Origin: Alphaproteobacteria bacterium
GTDB lineage: Bacteria > Pseudomonadota > Alphaproteobacteria > Sphingomonadales > Sphingomonadaceae
Direction: 5' to 3'
Length of the DNA stretch: 29,362 bases
NCBI GenBank assembly: GCA_018830415.1
Contig: JAHJSJ010000280.1
Location: 1 to 29,362, forward strand
Shown: piece by piece, positions 16,301 to 24,900 of the stretch
Layout of the letters: the number at the start of each line of letters is the position of its first letter
How positions within the stretch are numbered: position 1 is the stretch's first letter
Notes under the pieces: generated by a model
The model's database searches: none
What the model was told of the DNA's origin: nothing
The model's input: the letters and a program-made list of their open reading frames with translations, nothing else
Program-made: the position numbers and the translations under genes

Positions 16301-16368
16301 CCTTGGCCGAAGCGCCGGTTGGCGGGGCGAGTGCCGCTGGTGCCAGAGGGGGCATGACAGGCCGTTGA
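13348..16368 (+). CDS. Secreted M16 zinc metallopeptidase
   Basis: This 1006-residue inverted zincin has a Sec signal peptide (hydrophobic about 10-22, cleavage near A-F-A-Q, residues 24-27) and then a Pro/Ala-rich linker to about residue 50. The zinc site is H-L-L-E-H at 119-123 (His119, Glu122, His123), with Glu199 as the likely third ligand, 76 residues on. The C-terminal half (from about 570) is a second M16 pair without the HxxEH, as in pitrilysin-like two-halved enzymes. It likely degrades peptides in the periplasm. The start at 13348 is fixed by the signal peptide; a start at 13267 would mask it. No Shine-Dalgarno is seen, and TATAAG lies at 13336-13341, so the message may be leaderless. 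Confidence 0.9.
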   Translation: MTLLSRASRAFVLLLAPAALLHPAFAQQTAAPAPAPAAVQAPAEPAIPAPRALQVNGEVPWLYRGSDVPVDEQWLFGEMKNGLRYAVRGNGVPPQQVSIRVRIDAGSLHEKDAEQGFAHLLEHLLFRESKYLKQAEAIAAWQRLGATFGSDANAETSPTHTAYKLDIPNIDDAKLAESFRLLSGMIREPVLNDANVAAERPIVLAEKRERGGAGLRIADLTRQTFFAGQRLAARNPIGTDETLRAANGKDVKAFYDRWYRPENAVIVVVGDADPMVLAGLVEQWFGDWEGKGKPGVTPDFGDPVAPAAAPENPVEGTPIGELAVGVEPDLPRSLTYAVMRPWRQVEDTIVYNEGLLIDAVAQAIINRRLEARARGGGSFLYAQVQQDDVSRSTDATFVTFAPLTSDWQAALADVRSVIADALTNPPTQEEIDREAAEFDVAFANQVEQESVQSGSDLANNLVNAVDIRETVAAPDVVLNVFRGMTARLNPDEVLARTKALFDGTVTRSVYVTPTPGEADADMLRLALAREAVVDGSARLAAQTISFDELPPVGEPGIITEQKPLGLLDVEQIDFANGVKALVWANDAEPGRVTVRVRFGAGYRAFDKDSAVYAALGEAALIGSGLGELGQNEIDRLATGRKLGFDFGIDEAVFTFTAQTRSEDVADQLYLFAAKLGMPRWDKDPVIRSKAAAELAYNTYSTSPGGILNRDLEYLVTGGDQRFATPSPEALRNVTPEGFRAVWEPLLKQGPVEVLVFGEFDQPAVIEQLRLTFGALPPREPIAPDVAARVPSFAVAGDRPAIVTHRGDANQAAAVVAWPSGGGVDALREGRQLEILTQLFNNRLLEALRERAGASYSPQVFSRWPADIASGGRITALAQLEPEFVPVFFAEADRIAKDLAANPPTADELERVTEPLGQLIRRASTGNQFWLYNLEGAAFDPRRVGLLRTLLADYSQTSPQVMQFLADRYFANGAPYRLAIIPEGQTLAEAPVGGASAAGARGGMTGR

Positions 16369-16503
16369 TCGGCTCTGCCGCATAGTGTGGTCGGGAAATA
16401 AAGTTGTGCTACACGCCGTTGCGGCTTTACAATTCAATCGCGCCTCCTGTAGCGGGCGGCCCCGCGCGAACCTTGCGCGCCAAGCCATGAAAGAGTTTTG
16501 ACT

Positions 16504-17889
16504 GTGCCGATGACCTGGACCCCGGATAGCTGGAAGGCTCACGAAGCGCGCCACCTGCCGCATTACGAGGATGCAGTCGAACTGGCAGCGGCAGAGCAAA
16601 CCCTTTCGAACTATCCCCCGCTGGTGTTCGCGGGCGAGGCACGCGCATTGAAGGCCGATCTGGCCGATGTCGCCAATGGCCACGGTTTTCTGCTGCAAGG
16701 CGGGGACTGCGCGGAAAGCTTTGCTGAATTTCACCCCAACAACATCCGCGATACCTTCCGTGCGATTTTGCAGATGGCGGTGGTGATGACCTTCGCCAGC
16801 AAACGTCCAGTGGTGAAGGTCGGGCGGATGGCGGGCCAGTTTGCCAAGCCGCGTTCCGCCCCGACCGAAACGATCGATGGCGTGACCCTGCCAAGCTACC
16901 TTGGCGACAATATCAACGGGATCGAATTTGATCCTGTGTCGCGCCGCAATGATCCCGCGCGGATGGTGCGCGCCTATTCGCAGGCCGCCGCGACATTGAA
17001 CCTGCTGCGCGCCTTCGCCAATGGTGGCTATGCCAACCTGCGCCAAGTCCACCAGTGGACGCTCGATTTCATGGGCCGCACCCCGTGGACCGAAAAGTTC
17101 AGCGAAATGGCCGACCGGATCGGCGAAGCGCTCGATTTTATGGAGGCTTGCGGGGTTGACCCTGCCACCGTCCCGCAATTGCAGGGCACCAGTTTCTACA
17201 CCAGCCACGAAAGCCTGCTGCTGCCTTACGAACAGGCGATGACCCGGCAGGATTCGCTGACCGGGGATTGGTATGCGACCAGCGCGCATATGCTGTGGAT
17301 CGGGGATCGCACCCGCTTCCCCGGCTCTGCGCATATCGAATATGCGCGCGGGATCGGTAATCCGCTGGGGATGAAATGCGGGCCGACCCTGGAACCGGAC
17401 GCGTTGCTGGCGCTGCTGGACGAACTCAACCCCAAACGCGAGGCGGGGCGGATCACGCTGATCAGCCGGTTCGGGCATGACAAGGTTGAAGACGGCCTGC
17501 CGCGGCTGGTGCGCGCGGTGGAGCGGGAAGGGCATCCGGTGGTGTGGAGCTGCGATCCGATGCACGGCAACGTGGTGAAATCCGACACCGGCTTCAAAAC
17601 CCGCCCGTTCGACCGCATCCTGCGCGAAGTGAAGGGCTTTTTCGCGGTGCATCGCGCCGAAGGTACGCACCCCGGCGGCATCCATATCGAAATGACCGGG
17701 CAGGACGTGACCGAATGCGTCGGCGGCGCGGTGGCAATCACCGAGGAACGCCTTGGCGATCGCTATCACACCCATTGCGACCCGCGCCTGAATGCGGAAC
17801 AATCGCTCGAACTGGCGTTTCTGGTTGCAGAAATGCTCAATGAAGCGGCGGGTGAACGTGATGCCGGGATCAGCGCCAACGCGGCCTGA
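16504..17889 (+). CDS. aroG: Class II 3-deoxy-7-phosphoheptulonate synthase
   Basis: This is the first enzyme of the shikimate pathway, joining phosphoenolpyruvate and erythrose 4-phosphate. It is the plant/mycobacterial-like class II type: W-T-P-D-S-W near the start, L-L-Q-G-G-D-C-A-E-S-F with the metal-site Cys (about 73-83), G-R-M-A-G-Q-F-A-K-P-R-S (about 107-118), and C-D-P-M-H-G-N and G-T-H-P-G-G-I-H near the C-terminus. Three starts are possible: TTG 16498, GTG 16504 and ATG 16510. AAGAG ends at 16495, which puts GTG 16504 at the best spacing (8), so I chose it with reservation. The protein is about 461 residues, normal for the class. The gene stands alone, 135 bases after the peptidase. 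The gene symbol is used loosely, as class II genes are often called aroF, aroG or aroH. Confidence 0.92.
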   Translation: MPMTWTPDSWKAHEARHLPHYEDAVELAAAEQTLSNYPPLVFAGEARALKADLADVANGHGFLLQGGDCAESFAEFHPNNIRDTFRAILQMAVVMTFASKRPVVKVGRMAGQFAKPRSAPTETIDGVTLPSYLGDNINGIEFDPVSRRNDPARMVRAYSQAAATLNLLRAFANGGYANLRQVHQWTLDFMGRTPWTEKFSEMADRIGEALDFMEACGVDPATVPQLQGTSFYTSHESLLLPYEQAMTRQDSLTGDWYATSAHMLWIGDRTRFPGSAHIEYARGIGNPLGMKCGPTLEPDALLALLDELNPKREAGRITLISRFGHDKVEDGLPRLVRAVEREGHPVVWSCDPMHGNVVKSDTGFKTRPFDRILREVKGFFAVHRAEGTHPGGIHIEMTGQDVTECVGGAVAITEERLGDRYHTHCDPRLNAEQSLELAFLVAEMLNEAAGERDAGISANAA

Positions 17890-17914
17890 ACACGGCGCGC
17901 TGCGGCTTTGAATT

Positions 17915-17961
17915 GTCACCGCCTGCGGGTAGTGGCGGATATGCTGAAGCAAGGCGGTAAC
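17915..17961 (+). promoter_or_regulatory. Inverted repeat just before the egtB ribosome site
   Basis: GTCACCGCCT (17915-17924) and AGGCGGTAAC (17952-17961) are complementary at 9 of 10 positions with a 27-base loop. The right arm touches AGGAG (17962-17966), the egtB ribosome site. It could end transcription from the DAHP synthase gene or affect egtB translation; no T-run follows. Confidence 0.35.
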
Positions 17962-17972
17962 AGGAGACGTGC

Positions 17973-19214
17973 GTGCCTCGTGGCGAACGGCAAAATCCCA
18001 TCAGCGGCGCAGATGCGGCAACATTCGGCGATAGTTTTCGCGCCACCCGCGCGCTGACCGAGGCGCTGGTTCGCCCGCTCAGCGATGCCGATGCCAGCCT
18101 GCAATCGATGGAGGATGCCTCTCCTGCCAAGTGGCACCTCGCGCATACGACGTGGTTCTGGGAGACGTTCCTGCTACGCGATTATGCGCCGGGTCATCGG
18201 CTGTGGCGCGAAGACTGGCCGTTCCTGTTCAATTCCTATTACGAGGCGGAGGGCGCGCGGATGGCGCGGGGGCAGCGCGGGATTCTGTCGCGCCCGACGC
18301 TGACCGAGGTGCTGGAATGGCGCGCAGCGGTGAATGACGCGATGACGCTGCTGCTGGATGATCCGGCGCTCAGCGGTCTGATCGCATTGGGCGTTGCGCA
18401 TGAACAACAGCACATCGAATTGCTGCTGACCGATATCAAACACGCGCTGTTCCAGAACCCGCTTGGCCCGGCGATGTGGGATGGCGCAGCGCCTTCCGCA
18501 GCGCCTACTGCGGCGATGGGCTGGCATCACCACCCCGGCGGGATCGCGCTTGTCGGCCACGAAGGTGACGGCTTCGCCTTTGACAATGAAGGCCCGCGTC
18601 ACCGCGTGTTGATTGAACCGTTTGCATTGGTTGACCGCTTGGTGACCAATCGCGAATGGGATGGCTTCATCGCTGACGGCGGCTATCGCGATGCGCGGCT
18701 GTGGCTGTCTGATGGCTGGGGCTGGGTGCAGGCGCAAGGCATAGCCGCGCCGCTGTATTGGCGTGACGATCAGCATTTCACCCACCAAGGCTGGCAGCCG
18801 CGCGATGCCAATGCGCCGGTCAGCCATATCTCGTATTATGAAGCTGATGCCTTTGCCACCTGGGCGGGGCACCGCCTGCCGACCGAGTTCGAGTGGGAGA
18901 CGATAGCGGCCAGCCATGATCCCGCCGCTGGCAATCAGCTTGATGGGGCCACGCCGCCACTCCCGCAGGGCGGGCAAAACCTGTTCGGTGATTGCTGGCA
19001 GTTCACCCGCTCAGCCTACCTGCCCTATCCCGGCTTTCGCATCGCCGAAGGAGTAGTGGGCGAATATAACGGCAAATTCATGAGCGGGCAGGTGGTGCTG
19101 CGCGGAGCAAGCTGCGCCACGGTGCGCGGTCATTCACGCGCGTCCTACCGCAATTTTTTCTATCCCCAGCAGCGCTGGCAATTCACCGGCCTGAGGCTGG
19201 CCAAGGATGTTTGA
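17973..19214 (+). CDS. egtB: Ergothioneine sulfoxide synthase EgtB
   Basis: This is a non-haem iron enzyme that joins a cysteine-type thiol to hercynine, giving the sulfoxide precursor of ergothioneine. The N-terminal DinB-like domain carries the iron ligands: His58 in W-H-L-A-H-T-T and His143 and His147 in H-E-Q-Q-H-I-E. A C-terminal formylglycine-enzyme/sulfatase-modifying domain follows (about 185-413), ending N-F-F-Y-P-Q-Q-R-W-Q-F-T-G-L-R. At 413 residues it is typical. The GTG start has AGGAG six bases upstream. It overlaps no gene upstream and runs directly into egtD. No egtA or egtC lies nearby, so cysteine itself may be the thiol donor, but this cannot be read from the sequence alone. 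Confidence 0.93.
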   Translation: MPRGERQNPISGADAATFGDSFRATRALTEALVRPLSDADASLQSMEDASPAKWHLAHTTWFWETFLLRDYAPGHRLWREDWPFLFNSYYEAEGARMARGQRGILSRPTLTEVLEWRAAVNDAMTLLLDDPALSGLIALGVAHEQQHIELLLTDIKHALFQNPLGPAMWDGAAPSAAPTAAMGWHHHPGGIALVGHEGDGFAFDNEGPRHRVLIEPFALVDRLVTNREWDGFIADGGYRDARLWLSDGWGWVQAQGIAAPLYWRDDQHFTHQGWQPRDANAPVSHISYYEADAFATWAGHRLPTEFEWETIAASHDPAAGNQLDGATPPLPQGGQNLFGDCWQFTRSAYLPYPGFRIAEGVVGEYNGKFMSGQVVLRGASCATVRGHSRASYRNFFYPQQRWQFTGLRLAKDV

Positions 19215-19215
19215 G

Positions 19216-20202
19216 ATGACGACGAATAAAGGGCTGAAGCTGGTTGAGCGCGATTCCGCCGGGGTTGATCGCGCCTTCCGCGCCGATGTGCTGGCAGGGC
19301 TGGCCGAACCACAAAAAGCAATCCCGGCGCGCTGGTTCTATGATGATGTCGGATCGCAACTGTTTGAAGATATCACCCAGCAGCCCGAATATTACCCGTC
19401 CCGCGCCGAAACCGAAATCCTGACCGAGCGCGCGGGCGCGATGGCCGATTTGATCGGGCCGAGGCGGGCGGTGGTGGAGTTTGGCTCTGGCTCTTCGGTC
19501 AAGACTCCGCTGCTATTATCCGCGATTGCGCCATCGGCCTATGTTCCGCTTGATATCGCGGGCGATTTTCTGCGGGCAGCGGCGGCTGATCTGGCGGCGA
19601 AGTTTCCGGGCCTCCCGGTTTACCCGGTTGAGGCTGATTTCATGCGCCGGGTTGAATTGCCCGGCGCGGTTGCAGACCTGCCCAAGCTCGGCTTTTTCCC
19701 TGGATCGACCATCGGCAACATGATCGCGCGCACTGCCACTGATCTGCTGCGTTCGATGCGCGAAACGCTGGGTGAAGGCGCGCTGCTGTTGATCGGCATG
19801 GATCTGGTCAAGGACGAAACGCTGTTGAAGGCCGCCTATGATGATGCGGCGGGGGTCACGGCAGCGTTCAACCGCAACCTTCTTACCCGGATCAACCGTG
19901 AGCTTGCGGGCGATATTCCGGTCGACCAATTCCGCCACGAAGCGCGCTGGAACGATACATTCGCGCGGATCGAAATGCACTTGGTCGCCGCCGCCGACAT
20001 GACGTTCACGATCAGCGGGCAGCGCTTTACGCTTCGCAGCGGGGAAAGCATCCACACCGAAAACAGCCACAAGTTCACCCGCCGTTCGGCCCAGATGCTG
20101 TTGGCGAGCGCGGGGTGGGAACCGCGCGCGCGGTGGGCCGATAGCGCAGGGCAATTCCTGCTATTGCTGGCCGAAGCGTGTCCGCCACGCTCGGCCCCCT
20201 GA
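19216..20202 (+). CDS. egtD: L-histidine N-alpha-methyltransferase EgtD
   Basis: EgtD trimethylates L-histidine to hercynine with S-adenosylmethionine, the first step of ergothioneine synthesis. The SAM-binding loop is V-V-E-F-G-S-G-S-S (about 86-94), and the I-P-A-R-W-F-Y-D-D-V-G-S segment (36-47) is characteristic of the family. The protein has 328 residues, as expected. The ATG at 19216 lies one base after the egtB stop with AAGGA at 19203-19207, a good distance; the earlier ATG at 19207 has no room for a ribosome site, so it was not chosen. egtB and egtD form a clear two-gene operon. Confidence 0.94.
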   Translation: MTTNKGLKLVERDSAGVDRAFRADVLAGLAEPQKAIPARWFYDDVGSQLFEDITQQPEYYPSRAETEILTERAGAMADLIGPRRAVVEFGSGSSVKTPLLLSAIAPSAYVPLDIAGDFLRAAAADLAAKFPGLPVYPVEADFMRRVELPGAVADLPKLGFFPGSTIGNMIARTATDLLRSMRETLGEGALLLIGMDLVKDETLLKAAYDDAAGVTAAFNRNLLTRINRELAGDIPVDQFRHEARWNDTFARIEMHLVAAADMTFTISGQRFTLRSGESIHTENSHKFTRRSAQMLLASAGWEPRARWADSAGQFLLLLAEACPPRSAP

Positions 20203-20245
20203 AACCCTCGGCCCTTTCGATCGCGTGCCGATGCCGTGCGGCGCG

Positions 20246-21751
20246 TTACGTTTCCGCTGGGCAATACCGCGCAACATATTCGCCGTGCCCCGGCATATGC
20301 TGCACCAGATAGCGGATCGATTTCTCCATCTCGTCGGCTTCCTCGCGGGTCTTGGCCGGATCAAGCGCGTCGGTCATCGCATTGCGCCCGCCCATTTGGA
20401 TCCCTTGACCCATCATCACCGCCGCCCAGCTGGTTTCGGTGAACAATTCATCCTCTTCGCGGAAGATCTGGCCGTTGGCTTTGAATATCTCGATCTTCTC
20501 GGTCAGCGATTCGGGCACTTCCATCGTGCGAACGTAGTTCCAGAAATCGGAATCGTCCCGCGATGTGGCGTTGTAATGCAGGATCAGAAAGTCGCGGATG
20601 CGGCCATATTCTCGCGCGGTCAGGCGGTTGAAGGCATCTTCCTGCGCCTGCGTGATGCCATCCAGCGACAACAGTGAAATCAGCTTGTCGATCCCGGTAT
20701 TGACGAGGTGGATCGAGGTGGATTCGAGCGGCTCCATGAAGCCCGCCGCCAGCCCGAGCGCGACCACGTTCTTGTTCCAGAACTTCTTGCGCCGGCCGGT
20801 AACGAAGCGCAGGAAATTAGGCTCAGCCTGCGGTTTGCCCGCGATATTGCCGACAAGGATGTCGAGCGCTTCCTGATCCTCCATGAAGCTGGAACAATAG
20901 ACGTGCCCATTGCCGTTGCGGTGTTGCAGCGGCACCTGCCATTGCCAGCCGGCGCGCTGTGCGGTGGCGCGGGTGAAGGGCGGGGGCGGGCTGCCATCTT
21001 CGCGCTGGCAGGGCAGCGCAACCGCGCGGTTGCACGGAAGGTAATGGCTCCAGTCATCATAGCCGGTCTGCAACGCCTGTTCGATCAGCAGCCCGCGAAA
21101 GCCTGAGCAATCGATGAACAGATCGCCTGCGAATTGCTGCCCATCATCCAGCGTGACGGTGGTAGCAAACCCGGTTTCGCCATCCAGCGCGACATCAGCG
21201 ATCCTGCCTTCCTGCCGCACCACGCCGCGCGCTTCCGCAAAGCGCCTGAGAAAAGCGGCATAGCGGGTCGCATCGAGGTGATAGGCGTAATTGACCGGCG
21301 GCAGATCGTCGCGCGCGAAATCCTGCGTGCGGGCGAACTTGCCGAAATAGGCGGCCATTGTTTCAAGGTTGAAAACCTGGATCGGGCGCTTGTCTCCCGC
21401 GTTCGCCATGCGGTGCCAGACATGGTGAAACGAAATCCCGCCCATGGTATACCCATAAGCGCCGAAGGGGTGAATATAGCTGTCGCCGATGCGGTTCCAG
21501 TTTTCGAACTGAATGCCCAGCTTGAACGTGCCGCCGACCGCGGCGAGCATTTCGGCTTCGTTGACGCCGAGCAGATCGTTGAAGCCGACGAAAGGTGGAA
21601 TCGTTGCCTCACCCACGCCAACCGTGCCGATCGCTTCGGATTCGATCAGCGTGATTTCTACAGGCCGACCAGCCTTGATCCGCGACAGCGCAGCGGCTGC
21701 CATCCACCCGGCTGTGCCCCCACCAACGATGATTATACGTTGAATTTGCAT
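20246..21751 (-). CDS. Flavin-dependent tryptophan-halogenase-family protein
   Basis: This 501-residue flavoprotein has the FAD motif G-G-G-T-A-G (10-15), Lys77 in G-G-T-F-K-L-G, which matches the catalytic Lys of PrnA/RebH, the family motif WxWx(I/V)P as W-Q-W-Q-V-P (269-274), and E-P-L-E-S-T-S with the catalytic Glu near 343. All residues needed for flavin-dependent halogenation appear to be present. Relatives that sit beside TonB receptors in sphingomonads, caulobacters and xanthomonads include a few shown to halogenate free indoles in vitro; their natural substrates are largely unknown. The start at 21751 has GAGGAA upstream; an upstream start at 21850 is rejected because it overlaps the operator region. 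It diverges from the TonB receptor gene across 195 bases containing the LacI-type operator, so co-regulation with the glucan genes is likely. An enzyme acting on tryptophan residues or free indoles cannot be told apart here. Confidence 0.92.
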   Translation of the reverse strand: MQIQRIIIVGGGTAGWMAAAALSRIKAGRPVEITLIESEAIGTVGVGEATIPPFVGFNDLLGVNEAEMLAAVGGTFKLGIQFENWNRIGDSYIHPFGAYGYTMGGISFHHVWHRMANAGDKRPIQVFNLETMAAYFGKFARTQDFARDDLPPVNYAYHLDATRYAAFLRRFAEARGVVRQEGRIADVALDGETGFATTVTLDDGQQFAGDLFIDCSGFRGLLIEQALQTGYDDWSHYLPCNRAVALPCQREDGSPPPPFTRATAQRAGWQWQVPLQHRNGNGHVYCSSFMEDQEALDILVGNIAGKPQAEPNFLRFVTGRRKKFWNKNVVALGLAAGFMEPLESTSIHLVNTGIDKLISLLSLDGITQAQEDAFNRLTAREYGRIRDFLILHYNATSRDDSDFWNYVRTMEVPESLTEKIEIFKANGQIFREEDELFTETSWAAVMMGQGIQMGGRNAMTDALDPAKTREEADEMEKSIRYLVQHMPGHGEYVARYCPAET

Positions 21752-21853
21752 GATTTCCTCAATCCCGACCGTGCGCTCGGCGGCTATTATCGCGTGTTTC
21801 CCCGGTCTCGCCAAGTGTTGCAAGAATGCAATAGGGCGTAGAGATTTCAAGTC

Positions 21854-21869
21854 TTGAGAACGCTCTCAA
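21854..21869. promoter_or_regulatory. LacI-type operator at the halogenase/receptor promoter
   Basis: TTGAGAAC-GCTCTCAA is a 16-bp palindrome with one mismatched pair and a central CG, the layout of LacI-family operators. The symmetry extends two more bases on each side (21852-21871), giving 9 of 10 matched pairs. It covers the -35 box of the receptor promoter, so bound repressor would block it. A close copy lies at 28548-28563. Confidence 0.7.
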
Positions 21870-21882
21870 GATGCGTTACAAA
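21854..21882 (+). promoter_or_regulatory. Promoter of the TonB receptor operon
   Basis: TTGAGA (21854-21859) and TACAAA (21877-21882) are separated by exactly 17 bases, 64 bases before the receptor ATG. The -35 box is the left arm of the LacI-type palindrome. GGAGG (21931-21935) is the ribosome site. Confidence 0.6.
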
Positions 21883-21946
21883 CGTCGCGTCAACACCCAG
21901 TGATCGGCACGAATCTATCACGGGACAAGGGGAGGTCTGAAATATC

Positions 21947-24900
21947 ATGCAATTCGCACCGGTTGCGCCGTCGCGGCGTATTTTTGCTCTTGGCACCGCG
22001 TCGTGCCTCGCCTTGTCGGCGGCACTCGCCTCGCCCGCGATTGCGCAGGATGCAAGCGCAGACGAGCCGCCTGCTGAAGACGTTGCTGCAGCGGAGCCGG
22101 CAGCTGGCGAGATCATCGTTTCGGGCTTCCGCGCCGCGTTGCAATCGGCGCAGAATATCAAGCGTAATGCTGACACCTTTGTTGACGTAATTACCGCCGA
22201 AGATATCGGCGCACTGCCGGATCGTTCGGTTGCAGAAGCTTTGCAGCGCGTGCCGGGCGTGAATATCGGGCGTTTCGAAAAGCCGTCCGACCCTGACCGT
22301 TTCTCGGTCGAAGGCACCGGGGTGATCGTGCGCGGTCTGCCGTTCGTGCGTTCGGAACTGAACGGCCGCGACATCTTCTCCGCCACGGGTGGTACCGTTC
22401 TCAGCTTCAACGATGTCTCGCCCGAACTGCTGGGCCGGGTCGAAGTGTTCAAGAACCTCACCGCCGACATGGTCGAAGGTGGGATTGCGGGCACCGTGAA
22501 CCTCGTCACCCGCAAACCGCTCGATCGGCGCGGCACCCATATCGCGGGCACGATTGAAGGCAATTACGGCGATCTTGCCGAAGAATGGTCACCGGGCGTC
22601 TCGTTCAATGGGTCAACCACGTTTGAAACGGGCGCAGGCTCTTTTGGTGTGCAGTTCGGCTATGCCAATTCAGAGCTGGTCAGCCGCACCGATGCCTCGC
22701 AATTGGGCGATCCGTGCTTCCGCGCGCCAAGCCTTGATGGGCCGTGCATCCGGGTCGTGCCGGTGAATAGTGGCGGCTTTGACGGTGATCCTGTGTTTGA
22801 CGAAGCCAATTTCCCGCCAGCGGGGTCGGTCGTGGTGCCCAAGGGTGCGGGCGTGCGGACGACCGAGTTGGAGCGTGACCGTGAAGCATTTTCAGGGGTG
22901 CTCCAGTACGAAAGCCCCGGCGGAGATTTCCTCGTCACCTTCGAATGGCTGCGCGCCGAAACCAGTTTTGATACTGATGAAGCGGCAGCGATTGCGCTGG
23001 TCAATGATGATCTGCTGTTCCCGGTTCCGGCGGCAGGCAGCACGTTCGAATTTGATGAAAACGGTATTTTCCAGCGCGGCATTCTCAGTCAGCGGATCGG
23101 TGACGCATTCGCCACCCCGTTCGGGCGCGGCGGGATTCCGCTCGAACTGCTGCGGTTTCAGCGCTTCACCGATTCGACGACCGAAGATTTCTCGATCGAC
23201 ATTGACTGGAGCGTCACTGACCGGTTTCGGGTGAATTTCGAAGCCCAGCGGATCGACTCTGACCTGGAGCAGGATTCGATCATTGGCACGATGAGCACAT
23301 GGGCGAATGTTGCGATTGATGCGAGACGCAGCACGCCGCAGGTCGAATTCCTGGCGCCTCCGGGATCACCCAGTGATTTCTTCACCAGCGGTGAAAACAC
23401 CTTCTTCTGGTTCCTGCTCGACAGCAAGGCGCGTAATGAAGGCCAGCTTGATAGCCTGCGGCTTGATGCCGAATATGACATCAGCGACGAAGGGTTCTTC
23501 AAAACGGCCAAATTTGGTGCGCGCTGGTCGGATCGTGACCGGGTAACGCGCGACACCAATTTCAGCACTTGGGGCAATCTGTCTGCTCCGTGGACGGGTC
23601 GTGCGGGCTGCGCGCCGTGGAATGCCGGGCCGGGCTGTGCAGCCACCGGCGGGTTTCAACCGGGACGTTTCTTTACCGGACTTCCGGGGCAGGATTTTGC
23701 GATTGCAGGCGGGGCCTTTGTCGATGATTTCCCCGATGCGGCGAACTTGCGCACGCCGTTTGACGATGGCTTTCAGCGTGGCAGCGCACCAGCACCCTTG
23801 CCGGGTGGCGGGTTCTTCTTTGGCGGCGATGATTTGCTCGGCGAATACCTGTCGGGCCTGTCAGAAGAACAAGCGCGCGAAATCAATACTTTTTCACAGA
23901 CGCCCAACCCGTTTTTTGGCGTCAACAACCGCACCTTTAACAATGCAGTGACGGGTGAGGTAACGCCGTGCGATCCGTTCTGCACGCCTGAAATTTCGGC
24001 CGTGTCTGAGATTACCAGAGCCGCCTATGGCCGGATCGATTATGGTACTGATTTCAGCAATGGCTGGAAACTGATCGGCAATTTCGGCCTTCGTTATGTG
24101 GAAACCGAAGTCAAGACCGCCGGGATCATCGGCTTTCCGAACGGCGCATTTTTTGATGACGTGGGCGCGGGCGGCAATGGTGACGGGGTGGTGCAGGTTT
24201 CCGAAGTCGAGGAATCCTGTGGTCGCGCACCTCCGGGCAACATTCCGGGGTTCTGCGGGCTATCGCCTGCGCGGCTCGCTGAATTTGCCGCAGCGCATAC
24301 AGGGGAGGTGGTCATTGATGATCGGGATGTCACGTTTGATAACTGGCTGCCCAGCTTTAATGCACTGCTTGATGTCGGTGGCGGGTTGTTGTTCCGTGGA
24401 GCAGTATCGAAGGGGCTGAGTCGACCCGATCTGGGCGCGTTCCGATCTGGCGGTGCGATTGGCGATAATACCGGTGATTTGCTCGCTGGTGGTACGCTGG
24501 AAACCGGCCCATTGTTCCAATTATCTACCGGCAACCGCAATTTGCGTCCGATTGAATCATGGAACTACGATCTTTCCATCGAATGGTATTTCGATAGGGT
24601 TGGATCGTTGACGCTTAACGGGTTTATCAAGGACATCAGCGGGATTGTTGATAACGGGTTTGCCCTGGTCAACTTCGTCAGCCCGGGCGGATCGTCGCTT
24701 GATGTTGAGGTCAATGGCCCGGTCAATTCGCAGAACGGCACGCTGAAGGGCGTGGAAATCGCTTATCAGCAGACCTATGATTTCCTGCCGGGTGTGCTCA
24801 GCGGCCTGGGGACGCAGTTGACCTATACCTATGTTGATGGTGGCGGTTTCAGCAATACTGATCTTGCCGGGACGCTCGGCCCGTTTGCTCCGGGTCAGCC

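Noticed and set aside
15823..17952. 709-codon open frame antisense to the M16 peptidase and DAHP synthase genes
   Set aside because: It lies wholly opposite two well-supported genes, has no recognisable domain, and is rich in His, Arg and Gln, as expected of the complement of high-GC coding sequence.
19207..19215. Earlier ATG for egtD overlapping the egtB end
   Set aside because: AAGG would touch this codon, leaving no spacing; the ATG at 19216 has proper spacing.
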